A stretch of 46,060 nt of DNA from a virus: positions 1-46,060 of IMG/VR virus record IMGVR_UViG_3300025098_000084; one strand, 5' to 3'. The notes beneath the pieces were generated by a model. It did no database searches, was not told where the DNA came from, and saw only the letters and a list, made by a program, of their open reading frames with translations. Positions 7,939 to 16,889 of the stretch are shown here, one piece after another; position 1 is the stretch's first letter, and each line of letters starts with the position of its first letter. Both the position numbers and the translations under genes were made by a program.

Positions 7939-9153
7939 TTATGTTGAAATTTTTTGTTTAATGATAGCTTCAGGAAGAACCACTTGACCACCAACTCTTC
8001 TTCTAGCAATGTATCTTACATTTCCAGTAGTAGCTTGTGTGAATGGGTCTCTTAAAACTGCTAAATTAACTCTATCAACGATCATGTAACCACGTCTAAA
8101 GTCTCCAAATGCTACAGGATAAGTACCTGCACTTACATTTGGCATATCAGTTGCTTCTATATATTGATAACCAAAAATAGTATTAGTAGCACCAGTAGTT
8201 CCACTGAATCCTGCTTGGAATATATACTGACCATTACCATCTTTTAGTTTTCTTATATCTGCAAGTGTTGATCTGTTAAATACAAAAACGCCATTTTTAC
8301 CATAATCTGACTTAATGCCATGTATTAAAGTTAAAAGACCATCTGCACTTAAAGCATCTGCAACACCTGAATTTGCTTCGCCAACTGAAGAATTAGTCAA
8401 AAATCCTTCAGGCTTACCTACTGAGTTACCACTTACAAAAGCGGCACCTTCAGCTTTAGCAAACTGCTGACTGAATTCTGATTGCATTTCAGCTTCTAGA
8501 TCAAATACTGAGTCTTCTAAGTCTTGCTCAGAAATATCAACTAAAGCATATTGCTCATGAGCCGCTATCTCTTCTAGACCTACATTATAACCAGTTGTTT
8601 CTGATCTTGTTCCTGATTCAGCTACCCATTGTGCGGCAAACGTACCAGTTCTTTTAGGAACTTGGATTGATCTTGCACCAGTGCTTCTAGTTCTAGCAAT
8701 ACTTCTGATAGGTGAAATTTCAGTTACGTCTTTTAGTAACTCTCTCACATATTCAGGTGGTGCTAGATATCCGCCAGTTGAGTCATTGCTGACTGTTAAA
8801 GCTTTCTTTTCAATTGTATCAAGACCTTCAACGCCTTTTCTACAATACTTATCAAAAGCATCCATGTACTCATCTACTTGCTTAGTATCAAAGCCTGAGT
8901 TAGGTCTTCTTACAACCGTCTCTAGCTTCTCAATTTGGCTTTTGATGTCTTCGGCGTTTTGTTGTGCAACAGTAAGTTTTTGATTAACTTCTTCATAAGA
9001 ATCCATTTTGGCTTCTAATTTATTTAGCTTCTCATCTACATACGATGTACCTTCGCCTTTCTCTATGCTTTCTAATCTCTCGTCATTTACTTTTTTAAAT
9101 TCGTTAAAAGTATGACCTAGTTCAGAAATAGCATTTTTTATATCTTCCGACAT
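7939..9153 (-). CDS. HK97-family major capsid protein
   Basis: The protein has 404 residues. Residues 1-95 form a charged coiled coil typical of the HK97 delta (scaffold) domain that the protease removes. The mature fold starts around ALTVSNDSTGGYLAPPEYVR. Other family marks are AQWVAESGTRSETTG, the spine-helix region SEQDLEDSVFDLEAEMQSEF and GNSVGKPEGFLTNSS. It follows the protease gene by 12 bases and has AGGAG before its ATG. Confidence 0.95.
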   Translation of the reverse strand: MSEDIKNAISELGHTFNEFKKVNDERLESIEKGEGTSYVDEKLNKLEAKMDSYEEVNQKLTVAQQNAEDIKSQIEKLETVVRRPNSGFDTKQVDEYMDAFDKYCRKGVEGLDTIEKKALTVSNDSTGGYLAPPEYVRELLKDVTEISPIRSIARTRSTGARSIQVPKRTGTFAAQWVAESGTRSETTGYNVGLEEIAAHEQYALVDISEQDLEDSVFDLEAEMQSEFSQQFAKAEGAAFVSGNSVGKPEGFLTNSSVGEANSGVADALSADGLLTLIHGIKSDYGKNGVFVFNRSTLADIRKLKDGNGQYIFQAGFSGTTGATNTIFGYQYIEATDMPNVSAGTYPVAFGDFRRGYMIVDRVNLAVLRDPFTQATTGNVRYIARRRVGGQVVLPEAIIKQKIST

Positions 9154-9165
9154 AATAATCTCCTA

Positions 9166-10029
9166 TTAAGATTTTAAGGTTAAAGTTAAGTTCTTTATGG
9201 CATCTACCAAGTCTGACTTTGTATCAGCATCACGCTGATCAAAACAATCATCAAGTGCTTTTGCACACATTTTTGCTTCTGAACGAGAAAGCTGAAAAGC
9301 ATCACGCAGTCCTTTCTCCCATTCTCTAATAGAAATATCTTCACCTTTTACTGAACGAACAGTTGCCTGAGGGTTCATAGGAAAGGTTACTAACGACACT
9401 TCCATCAAATCTACTTCTTTGATAATACGTTTGTTACCACGCTTATCATATGAAACTTCTTTAGGGTTTACTCTAAAGCCTATTGAAAGACCATCTAAAG
9501 CACCCATTTTTAATAATTCGTAAGCTTCTGCACCTGCTTGTGTTTTAAGAGCAAGTCTACCTTTAACAACCAAGCCATGATCATCTTCTCTGATCTCATC
9601 AAATACACCTATAGGCATATCAGACTTGTGTTGATATAAAAGCTTTACGTTTTGTGGTTTTCTTCTTTTTAGGGATTTTGTAAATGCACCTGATTCTATA
9701 ACATCATTACCTAAGTCTTTATTTCCAAAAACAGACCCATATCCTTCAAATGTTCCATAGTTCTTGTCTTCTTCATCATCATTGTAGGCTTTGATACTTG
9801 ATTTGATTTCTATAGATTCTTTTTCTACTTCTTTAGAATCTTCCATCTCATCTACAGTTTCTTCTACATCAGGTTTACTTTTACCAAACTCAATAATATA
9901 AGAGTCCTCTGTTTCTTCTACTGCTCTTACATGCTTCTCATCATTCTGAATAGAATCTTCTTTGTTTGAATCGTACTCACTAGTACAGACATCTAATCTT
10001 TGGTTTGAATTGGTATATTCACTCGTCAT
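9166..10029 (-). CDS. HK97-type prohead protease (peptidase U35)
   Basis: I start this gene at the ATG at 10029 (MTSEYTNSN) because GGGAGA lies just upstream; an ATG at 10044 has no ribosome site. The 287-residue protein has an acidic, probably disordered N-terminal extension of about 85 residues. It then has the prohead protease domain: FEGYGSVFGNKDLGNDVIE, the catalytic His in LLYQH near residue 134, the catalytic Ser in LSIGF near 182, and LMEVSLVTFPMNPQA. It cleaves the capsid delta domain during maturation. The long acidic extension is unusual and may help recruit the protease into the prohead. Confidence 0.92.
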   Translation of the reverse strand: MTSEYTNSNQRLDVCTSEYDSNKEDSIQNDEKHVRAVEETEDSYIIEFGKSKPDVEETVDEMEDSKEVEKESIEIKSSIKAYNDDEEDKNYGTFEGYGSVFGNKDLGNDVIESGAFTKSLKRRKPQNVKLLYQHKSDMPIGVFDEIREDDHGLVVKGRLALKTQAGAEAYELLKMGALDGLSIGFRVNPKEVSYDKRGNKRIIKEVDLMEVSLVTFPMNPQATVRSVKGEDISIREWEKGLRDAFQLSRSEAKMCAKALDDCFDQRDADTKSDLVDAIKNLTLTLKS

Positions 10030-10173
10030 AGTGTCATCTCCCATACATCTAGTTTAAAATCTTGCCTTAACACAACCTTAGTTGATTTTAGTATAGGCAT
10101 ATTACTTTATATAGTATCTTATTGATTAAATAAGCACAATATATAGGTATAGTTAAAATAATCCTAATAATAC
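10030..10173. other. noncoding gap upstream of the rightward island
   Basis: This AT-rich gap separates the protease start from the rightward promoter at 10174. I see no gene or clear hairpin in it. A leftward promoter for the protease and capsid block could lie here (TATACT on the minus strand near 10093), but no good -35 is at the right distance. Confidence 0.4.
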
Positions 10174-10203
10174 TTGTTTTGTAATCCATTACGGGGTTAT
10201 AAT
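10174..10203 (+). promoter_or_regulatory. early-type rightward promoter, copy 1
   Basis: TTGTTT (10174-10179), an 18-base spacer and TATAAT (10198-10203) lie upstream of the gene at 10249. Thirty of 36 bases starting at TACTTG are identical to the promoter at 21898-21927, including the spacer core TCCATT and GGGGTTATAATA. Spacer conservation beyond the two boxes suggests a bound regulator or a shared recent origin. Confidence 0.75.
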
Positions 10204-10248
10204 AGTTGTATAAATTGAAAACAGCCTTAAATGGCAAGGTAAAATAAA

Positions 10249-10476
10249 ATGACAAACTCAAAAAACAAAACAAAAATTGAAAACCTAGAACAAGGCACAG
10301 TCATTAATATGAATAGAAATGCAAAATATTCATATCAAAATAGAATAGGTGTTGTTGCTAATACTAATTATGCACCTGATGGTATGAAAAGAGTATATGA
10401 AATACAGTATCTTTTTGATTCAACTTATCAACCTGCTTTATTTGGTAATAATGTTGATGTAGAGGTGATGGCATAA
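10249..10476 (+). CDS. small hypothetical protein, rightward island gene 1
   Basis: This 75-residue protein is on the strand opposite all its head-gene neighbours. Its middle (GTVINMNRNAKYSYQNRIGV, then VYEIQYLFDSTYQPALFG) looks like a small SH3-like or beta-barrel fold, but no family is recognised. The stop codon overlaps the next ATG (TAATG), so the two are coupled. It is driven by a promoter shared with the small-gene operon at 21971, which suggests early expression and a host-takeover role. Confidence 0.6.
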   Translation: MTNSKNKTKIENLEQGTVINMNRNAKYSYQNRIGVVANTNYAPDGMKRVYEIQYLFDSTYQPALFGNNVDVEVMA

Positions 10477-10682
10477 TGTATAAAGTAACAAGCGAAATAG
10501 AAAAACAATTACAAGACAAGAATATTGAGTTTGCAGTTGGCAGTCTTCTAAGAACTAATAAACATTACAGTCCTGAAGTTTTGCAACAAGTTTTTAATCT
10601 AACAAAGAAACAAGCTAAACAATGTATAAACTTAGCTTTTGAAATTAAAGTATTAAACGATTTGACAGGTGGAGAAAATTAA
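10476..10682 (+). CDS. small helical protein, rightward island gene 2
   Basis: The 68-residue protein is mostly helical, with a possible helix-turn-helix in residues 33-60 (SPEVLQQVFNLTKKQAKQC). It is not recognised. Its stop codon overlaps the stop codon of the convergent head morphogenesis gene (10679-10682), leaving no room for a terminator, so the two transcripts must run into each other. Confidence 0.6.
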   Translation: MYKVTSEIEKQLQDKNIEFAVGSLLRTNKHYSPEVLQQVFNLTKKQAKQCINLAFEIKVLNDLTGGEN

Positions 10683-11494
10683 TCCATATCTCTTTCATCA
10701 GCGTAGATAATCACACATCTACAGTTGATGACATTTGATGCACCACCTTTAGGGTCTCCTGCATATTCCATAGGAACACCACCAACCATAAAATCTTCAT
10801 TCATATCTACAATTTGACCGTTAGCTAATGCATGTGCTGATCTTGTTCTTTTGTCGTTAGTAGCTACCCACTTCTTAAGCATCTTAGTTCCTAAGTCTTC
10901 TTCTACTGTTTTAAAGTAAGCATTACTAGCAAAACTTGCGGCATTATGGGTTTCTGTACGAGCTATAAGTGCTGATCTACTTCTACTAATAGGTAAAAAC
11001 TTATCAGATACCAGTTTAGTAATCTGTGCTAACGTAAGATCATCAGCCCTGCCCTGCTCTATAACACTACTAATACGAGTAGCTAGTCGCATACTAATAC
11101 CTGCAAGAACTAACTGCCTAGTGTTGAAATATTGCTCTACTAAGTTTTCAAAGTCTATTGATCTACCAAATACAAAAGCTTCATCTTGCTTTTTATTTAA
11201 ATTGTACTTGGATTCGTTATATTCAAACATGACCTTAAAAACACGCTTGTAATGTGCATGAATAATAGGAAACATATCCTCATTTAGTGTTTGTTCTGCT
11301 ATCTGTGGCTCGTATAAGCCATATTGCTTGTATAAGTACATTTGAACACTTAGAAACTTCTTAAAAAGGCTAGAAAGTTGTCTATAAAACCTTTTTTCTA
11401 GATTATTTCTTAAAACAAGCTGTTTTCTAGCTTCTTTCCTTACATTTATCCTACCTTGCCTAAAGGTATTGAACTTTTTACGTTCTACCTTCAT
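10679..11494 (-). CDS. head morphogenesis protein, Mu gpF / SPP1 gp7 family
   Basis: The 271-residue protein is helical and basic at the N-terminus. Its C-terminal domain has the family marks: ARTETHNAASFASNAYF, then KKWVATNDKRTRSAHALANG and a final NVINCRCVIIYADE with the conserved N-C-R-C. Members are minor capsid proteins injected or bound near the portal. It overlaps the portal stop by 4 bases, the usual order portal then gpF-like. Confidence 0.9.
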   Translation of the reverse strand: MKVERKKFNTFRQGRINVRKEARKQLVLRNNLEKRFYRQLSSLFKKFLSVQMYLYKQYGLYEPQIAEQTLNEDMFPIIHAHYKRVFKVMFEYNESKYNLNKKQDEAFVFGRSIDFENLVEQYFNTRQLVLAGISMRLATRISSVIEQGRADDLTLAQITKLVSDKFLPISRSRSALIARTETHNAASFASNAYFKTVEEDLGTKMLKKWVATNDKRTRSAHALANGQIVDMNEDFMVGGVPMEYAGDPKGGASNVINCRCVIIYADERDMD

Positions 11495-13515
11495 GTTTTA
11501 CTAGATAGTGGGTGTCCTTTGGGAAATAAGTCTGTATCGTGTCTTCCACCTCTAAACTTACCTGTAGATAATGCTCTTAGAAAGCTATTTACCCTAGCAT
11601 AAGCCCATTGATCAGGTGAACTAACACTTGGTCTTACTGAGCTTGGGTTTGTTCTATATGCACCTACACCTCGTCTAAATACAGCTTCAAGCATTCTTAA
11701 TGTAGCCCTTTTAGTTTTAGTTCCACCATGCTTCTCATTATGATCATCTACTTTTTTTTGTAAGCCTTCTTTTACCTTACCTGATAAAGCCTTTTCATCT
11801 TCTTTAGATTCTACATGCTCCTGTAGTGCAAACTCTTTGTCTTCTTCAGTAATAATTTGTTGACGCTTTCTTTTAGCCCATGCAAAGCCTGAATCTCCAC
11901 CCCAAAGCAACCATGCGATCTTACCTGCACTTGGATATCCATCTTCACCTTGTCTAAAACCTTGTGCTTGTTTATCTACCTCATGCCTTTTAAAAAAGCT
12001 ATACATTCTTTTTACTGTTGAAATAGATAACCTTTCTTTAGCTACCAACTGGTTTGCACGAGCAACACCTACTAAAGTGCCACCCCTTTTAAACTTTTTT
12101 CTAAGTTCAAGCCCTCTCTTAGCTTCTTCTGCCATCTCACTGGTAGGAACTGTATTTATATCTGCTAAAGCTTTTTCTTCTTGTAAAAGGAAGTCTATCT
12201 CTTTATCAACCTCGTCATCATCATCATAGTCTTCTAAGTCTTCTTCGTTTACAGGATTTTCAGGTTTAGGAACATCACTATCTGAAAGTGGGAATAGATT
12301 AGCTGATATATAAAGATCATCAGCACCATCTACAGGGTCAAGACCTATTATCTTTCTTGCTTCATTACGAGTCATAATACCTTCACGAACAGCACTGGTC
12401 ACATTCTCATAAGTCTTCTTTTTTCTTTCTGCTAGAGCAGGTATAGAATCTATATCAAATTCTAAGGTAAGCCTGTCATCAAATAACGGTACTAGCCATT
12501 CATTGAGATCAGATGCTATCTTTCTTAAATGTGGAATTATAGTTTCTTCGTATAGAGCGAGTCTTGCTTCTGCTACATTAGAATATGTCTGAGCATCAGG
12601 AACACCTACTAATTGACTAGGAACGCCAAAACATAAGGCTATATCTGTAGTTGCCATGTTCTTTAATGCATGGAAATCCATATCTTTAGGGCTTAGACCC
12701 ATCTCCTTCCAGTCAAAGTCTCCTTCTAAAAGCATAGGTCTACCTGCATTAGCAGTTCCACTAAATCTATTGTTAAGGTCTGTGAGTAATTGTTGTCTTT
12801 GTGATTCTGTTAGGTTTACAGCAAAACCTGCATCATCCTTAGGCTTAAAGATAACAGCTCCACTAGGTCTAGCACCATTATTAAGTAGATTTACATTATG
12901 TTTACTAGCCATATTGAACTGATCTATCTCTATAGCCGCAGCACTCATAGGAGATAAACCATAATAATCATCTAATGGATTCCACAGCTTAACGTGCTTA
13001 ATTTCACTAAAGCCATTGTCTTGATCTACATCATAGGTATTTTGAACCCTACCATTTATTAAATATTCGTATTTATCAGGTATAGCGTTGCCACTTCCTT
13101 TTATATTAATACGATCAGGTCTTAATTGATGTAGCTCTTTAGGCGTACCTGTCTCTCCACCTACTTTGAGTATATATGCATTGCCACTAAGCAACACATA
13201 ACCAAACAGGCTATTAAAGAACTCTGAATAGGATTGTAAAGGATTGGGTCTATTAAGAAGGTCAATGAGTGGATGTTGTTCAATTATCTGATCTCCTGCT
13301 TTAACTACAAAGGGTACTGCACTTGCACCTTTGGATATTTCATTAACACAACGATAAACGATTGCGTTTTTAAGATATCCCTCTTTGGCTAAATCTGCAT
13401 ATTTGTAATTCTTAGGCTGATCTGTACCAACCCCAAAATAACCCATCATGTTTGATTGTTTGACTTCTTGTTGTTGTACGTTAAAAAGTCGTTGTAAAAA
13501 TGTTTGTTGTGCCAT
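11491..13515 (-). CDS. portal protein, HK97 family, with long C-terminal extension
   Basis: Residues 1-410 are an HK97-type portal: YLKNAIVYRCVNEISKGAS near the N-terminus, LNRPNPLQSYSEFFNSLFGY, the DWKEMGLSPKDMDFHALKN segment and REGIMTRNEARKIIGLDPV near 385. The family normally ends near 400-450 residues, but this product has 674. After an acidic linker (about 415-445, rich in Asp and Glu) come two more conserved segments. One is near 470-545 with DGYPSAGKIAWLLWGGDSG; the other is near 575-665 with LRMLEAVFRRGVGAYRTNPS and a final DLFPKGHPLS. Both look like phage domains of unknown function usually seen in other head proteins. The portal is the dodecameric DNA gate of the capsid. Confidence 0.92.
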   Translation of the reverse strand: MAQQTFLQRLFNVQQQEVKQSNMMGYFGVGTDQPKNYKYADLAKEGYLKNAIVYRCVNEISKGASAVPFVVKAGDQIIEQHPLIDLLNRPNPLQSYSEFFNSLFGYVLLSGNAYILKVGGETGTPKELHQLRPDRINIKGSGNAIPDKYEYLINGRVQNTYDVDQDNGFSEIKHVKLWNPLDDYYGLSPMSAAAIEIDQFNMASKHNVNLLNNGARPSGAVIFKPKDDAGFAVNLTESQRQQLLTDLNNRFSGTANAGRPMLLEGDFDWKEMGLSPKDMDFHALKNMATTDIALCFGVPSQLVGVPDAQTYSNVAEARLALYEETIIPHLRKIASDLNEWLVPLFDDRLTLEFDIDSIPALAERKKKTYENVTSAVREGIMTRNEARKIIGLDPVDGADDLYISANLFPLSDSDVPKPENPVNEEDLEDYDDDDEVDKEIDFLLQEEKALADINTVPTSEMAEEAKRGLELRKKFKRGGTLVGVARANQLVAKERLSISTVKRMYSFFKRHEVDKQAQGFRQGEDGYPSAGKIAWLLWGGDSGFAWAKRKRQQIITEEDKEFALQEHVESKEDEKALSGKVKEGLQKKVDDHNEKHGGTKTKRATLRMLEAVFRRGVGAYRTNPSSVRPSVSSPDQWAYARVNSFLRALSTGKFRGGRHDTDLFPKGHPLSSKT

Positions 13516-14813
13516 TAGCTTATTCTCCAGTTTACTTGTCCTTTAGACTTGCTAAGTTCGGTTAATCCCCATACTAAAGCATCTAATCTATCAGGCGAAC
13601 TATTTGTATCTCCTGTATAACTGCACATTTGCGATTCTAACTCCGAGAATGCACCTACATGGTGAACTCTCTCTTGTTCATATAAAGCTGAGATTGGTTC
13701 TGCTCTAAGTATTTTACCTCTTGTTGCCCTTACACTTCTATAAGATATTTGACTATCTATGTTTCGTATAAGCCTTTCTACCAAGTCTCCACCATTATTA
13801 ACTTCAGCTACTATCCTATCTGCTTCCCATTCGTAGAAAGCGTTTACAGCTATTCTACCCCATTTCTCAGGTGGATGTCTTCCTGATAAGTCCTCTAAGA
13901 CATAATAATGATTATTATAGTCTTTACCTACTACTACTATACCTGTTTCATCGCTATTTGCATTAGCTGTTACAGCAGGGTCAATTGCAACTATAATCTG
14001 CGATAAATCTCTGTCATCATCTATTCTAGCTTTGTCTATCAACTCAGGTTTCCACAAAGCACCCTCAAAGTCTTCTATTATCTCAGCGTATAGTTCCTGC
14101 CTACCTAGATTAGTACCTTCATATTTATCTTTAAGCATAGATAAAGCACTATCTGCTAAGTTTGCTTCGTTCTCAAAAGTGCTTCCTGATGTTACTAATA
14201 CATCTTTTCTTTCTACTAAATCCTTAATAAGCTTAGTTGGTTTAGGTGTAGTAGTAATAACGCATTGTGGTTTTTTTCCTAATCTAAGACCAAACATAAG
14301 CTGATCAAACGTCTCAGGATAACGCCAAGCCGCTACCTCGTCACACCATGCTCTATGAAATTGCGGTCCGCGAAGTCTTTCAGGCTCTTGAGCCGCATAA
14401 CCTGTAATCTTAGAACCGTTAAATAATCTAATCTCAGATACACTAGATGAGTAACCTTTTTGATCATTAGATTTAAGAAAACACTCTCTAGGTATTATTG
14501 AAATAAGCCCACTAGGACCGCCAAAGCAGACACGCCTTAAATCACCATGTGTAGGAGCAACTACAGCACAATTACTATTAGGGTTTCTTAAAGCATATAA
14601 TGCTATGTCCTGAGCGCCTGTTCTTGTTTTACCCCAACCACGTCCTGCTAGTATTAACCAAATATAATGTTCTATTTTAGGTTGAAGTTGTTTATCCCTT
14701 GCTGTGTCTAGCCATTCAGTGCGTAGTGCTACTGCCTTTGCTTCTGCTGTCTTCAATTGTGTCAAGCAGTTCCATAGCTCTTGCGAAGGTGTCATTTTCT
14801 TGTATGTTTCCAT
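13515..14813 (-). CDS. terL: terminase large subunit
   Basis: This 432-residue packaging motor ATPase-nuclease has Walker A GRGWGKT at 57-63, Walker B RAWCDEV with D158-E159, a coupling TTTPKPT motif near 187, and the RNase-H-like nuclease domain starting VAIDPAVT with D278. The conserved DRLDALVWG is near 414. It belongs to the Terminase_6-type large subunits. The start lies 98 bases inside the small subunit gene; an alternative ATG six codons on does not remove the overlap. The stop abuts the portal start. Confidence 0.95.
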   Translation of the reverse strand: METYKKMTPSQELWNCLTQLKTAEAKAVALRTEWLDTARDKQLQPKIEHYIWLILAGRGWGKTRTGAQDIALYALRNPNSNCAVVAPTHGDLRRVCFGGPSGLISIIPRECFLKSNDQKGYSSSVSEIRLFNGSKITGYAAQEPERLRGPQFHRAWCDEVAAWRYPETFDQLMFGLRLGKKPQCVITTTPKPTKLIKDLVERKDVLVTSGSTFENEANLADSALSMLKDKYEGTNLGRQELYAEIIEDFEGALWKPELIDKARIDDDRDLSQIIVAIDPAVTANANSDETGIVVVGKDYNNHYYVLEDLSGRHPPEKWGRIAVNAFYEWEADRIVAEVNNGGDLVERLIRNIDSQISYRSVRATRGKILRAEPISALYEQERVHHVGAFSELESQMCSYTGDTNSSPDRLDALVWGLTELSKSKGQVNWRIS

Positions 14814-15276
14814 TTATATTAATGTTATCCGTAGATTCTCCTAAAGCTAATTTTGCAAATTTCTGCGTTTTTAAAGCAGAACTTGCCATTGAGTCTAATT
14901 GTTGTGGTGTAAATTCTTGAATAGAAGCGTTTTGTGTGTTTCTTATTACTACGCCCACCCTAGAAAGTAGTGCTTTAGCTATATTTAAACATGCTGAGTC
15001 AAGCTTTTTAGCTTCTACAGAAAATTCTTTAATTCTTTGTGCATCTAATTTTTCTTCGTAGTCTCTTTGAAATTTTTCTTGTGCAAACTTCCAATTTTCT
15101 CTTTGTGCTAGTTTATACAGCGTATTTTTAGATAAATTATTATCTAAGGCTAATTCTTCTATAGTAGAGCATCTTCTAAAGCCTTGTGGGTCTAGGTCTC
15201 CCTGCACATAAGATATTCTAAGCCTTTCTTTAATATCAGATGTTATTTTTTTATATTTAGGTTTTTTATTCGCCAT
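14716..15276 (-). CDS. terminase small subunit (putative)
   Basis: The 186-residue protein lies directly before the large terminase and overlaps it by 98 bases. Residues 30-70 hold a helix-turn-helix (STIEELALDNNLSKNTLYKL) followed by RENWKFAQEKF, a pattern seen in small terminases that bind the packaging site. A long helical region (70-150) would form the oligomer, and the C-terminus is polar. No cos or pac site could be placed from sequence alone. Confidence 0.75.
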   Translation of the reverse strand: MANKKPKYKKITSDIKERLRISYVQGDLDPQGFRRCSTIEELALDNNLSKNTLYKLAQRENWKFAQEKFQRDYEEKLDAQRIKEFSVEAKKLDSACLNIAKALLSRVGVVIRNTQNASIQEFTPQQLDSMASSALKTQKFAKLALGESTDNININGNIQENDTFARAMELLDTIEDSRSKGSSTTH

Positions 15277-16477
15277 TTTTTGTATCTTTATGTAATTCTA
15301 TTAGTTCGTCAAAAGTTTCGTTAGATGATTCTAATATAGCTTGACTACCCGTATAGTTCTGCCATCTTTTTATAGTCACATCACAATATTTAGGGTCTAG
15401 TTCCATTCCATAACAAACCCTTCTGTTCTTCTCACAGGCTATTAGGGTACTTCCTGAACCTAAAAAGTAATCTGCTACTTTAGTTTTACCCTCTTGATCT
15501 TTTAATGCTATATCAATTAACTCTACAGGCTTCATCGTGGGATGTAACTCGTTCCTTTGTCTTTTAATCTTCCAAACGTCTCCTCTAAGGGTTTTATGAC
15601 CACCAAAGTCTCCATAATATAGTATTAGCTCATGTTGTTTATAATATTTATCTAGATGCTGTGCAGGATTAACTTTATCCCAAACTATCATAGCCTTAGG
15701 GCTTCTACCTATTTTTATCATAGCTTCTTTGAATAAATGTACATATTGCCAAGAACAGCACACATACATCTGTTCACACCCATGTATAGTCTGAGTAAGA
15801 AAGTCTACAAAGTCCTCATCAGACATTTTGTCATTTTTGATTTTTTCATGCTTACCCTGAAGGTCTTGATAGTCTATGTTATACGGTGGGTCTGTAAATA
15901 CTAAATCTGCTTTATTATTATCCATAAGCTTATCTATATTATCTATACTAGCACTATCACCACACATAATTCTGTGATTACCTAAAATCCAAACATCACC
16001 TAATTTAGTAATAGGTTCGTTTTCTAAGGCAGGAGCTTCATCTTCATCAGTTAATCCTTCTTCAGCAAATTCATCTAAATCAAAATCTAAACCTAGATCA
16101 GCCAATTCCTCATCCGTAAAACCTGTAAAATCTAAGTCATAATCTGCTTGTAATAAATCAGTCATTTCTTTTGTAAGTAGTCCATAGTTCCAAGAAGCAA
16201 ACTCAGCAGATTTGTTATCCATGATTCTATAAGCTTTAATTCTTTCTTCAGATAGATTCTCTGCTATTACACAAGGTACTTCTTTTAGACCCAATCTTTT
16301 AGAAGCATTAAACCTAGTATGTCCCACAATAATTTCATAGTTCTTATCTAAGACTAAAGGCTGTTGAAAACCAAACTCCTGTAAAGACTTTTGAACTACT
16401 TCAATTGCATCTTCATTAACTCTAGGGTTATCGTTATAAGGTTTTATAAGATTTATATTTACATCTGTAACTTTCAT
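15266..16477 (-). CDS. ParB-like nuclease domain fused to DNA methyltransferase
   Basis: I start at the ATG at 16477 because GGAG lies 7 bases upstream; an ATG at 16519 has none. The 403-residue protein has a ParB/sulfiredoxin domain at about 3-95 (NINLIKPYNDNPRVNEDAIE and GHTR at 52-55). An acidic linker follows, then an amino-methyltransferase domain with DPPY at 196-199 and FLGSGST near 338. DPPY before FxGxG is the beta-class order of N6-adenine or N4-cytosine enzymes. It methylates phage DNA, likely for protection or to mark DNA for packaging. It is the first leftward late gene and overlaps the small terminase by 11 bases. Confidence 0.92.
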   Translation of the reverse strand: MKVTDVNINLIKPYNDNPRVNEDAIEVVQKSLQEFGFQQPLVLDKNYEIIVGHTRFNASKRLGLKEVPCVIAENLSEERIKAYRIMDNKSAEFASWNYGLLTKEMTDLLQADYDLDFTGFTDEELADLGLDFDLDEFAEEGLTDEDEAPALENEPITKLGDVWILGNHRIMCGDSASIDNIDKLMDNNKADLVFTDPPYNIDYQDLQGKHEKIKNDKMSDEDFVDFLTQTIHGCEQMYVCCSWQYVHLFKEAMIKIGRSPKAMIVWDKVNPAQHLDKYYKQHELILYYGDFGGHKTLRGDVWKIKRQRNELHPTMKPVELIDIALKDQEGKTKVADYFLGSGSTLIACEKNRRVCYGMELDPKYCDVTIKRWQNYTGSQAILESSNETFDELIELHKDTKNGE

Positions 16478-16622
16478 AGAATCTCCATTTAAGATGGATA
16501 TTACCACAGAATAATCCAAAACGTAAAACCATCAAATAAATTAACTATTCCAATTTGGTTTAAGATATGTTATAATGGGTTTGGGACGAAGTATTTTTAA
16601 TAAAATGAAAAAGGAGAATTAA
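16478..16622. promoter_or_regulatory. divergent control region between late and early genes
   Basis: This 145-base gap separates the leftward ParB-methyltransferase from the first rightward early gene. Rightward, TATAAT at 16571-16576 has TTCCAA at 16548-16553 with a 17-base spacer. The word CCAATTTGG lies at 16550-16558, overlapping the -35. Rightward translation uses AGGAG near 16614. A leftward late promoter must also lie here or rely on an activator; I see only weak boxes for it. Confidence 0.6.
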
Positions 16623-16889
16623 ATGAAAAAAAGATACAAAATGCCTTCCTTACATAAGGAAGCAAAAAAGAAGAGGGACATAGTAAGATTTTACAATGAC
16701 CCTCAGAGAGCTAATAGACTATCTCATGGTTATCATCATTTCCAAGTTGGTCAGATAGGTTGGAAGTGGGTAAAGATTAGACCTGCTGTACTTAGCACTT
16801 TTAGAGAGAACCATTGGACAAAAATCAAAAGAACTACTTGGGATAGAATCCAATCATGCAAAACCTTCAAAGTATTGGAGGTAGCATGA
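16623..16889 (+). CDS. small basic hypothetical protein, first early gene
   Basis: The 88-residue product is rich in Lys, Arg, His and Trp (HKEAKKKRDIVRFYNDPQRA, then QVGQIGWKWVKIRPAVLSTF). Its charge suggests a nucleic-acid contact, but no family is recognised. AGGAG lies 6 bases before the ATG. Its stop overlaps the start of the zincin gene (ATGA). Confidence 0.65.
   Translation: MKKRYKMPSLHKEAKKKRDIVRFYNDPQRANRLSHGYHHFQVGQIGWKWVKIRPAVLSTFRENHWTKIKRTTWDRIQSCKTFKVLEVA

Noticed and set aside
16478-16545. A leftward sigma-70 late promoter (TTGATG near 16536 with TATTCT)
   Set aside because: The spacer is 16 bases and the -10 is poor; late genes may need an activator, so I did not list it as a promoter.
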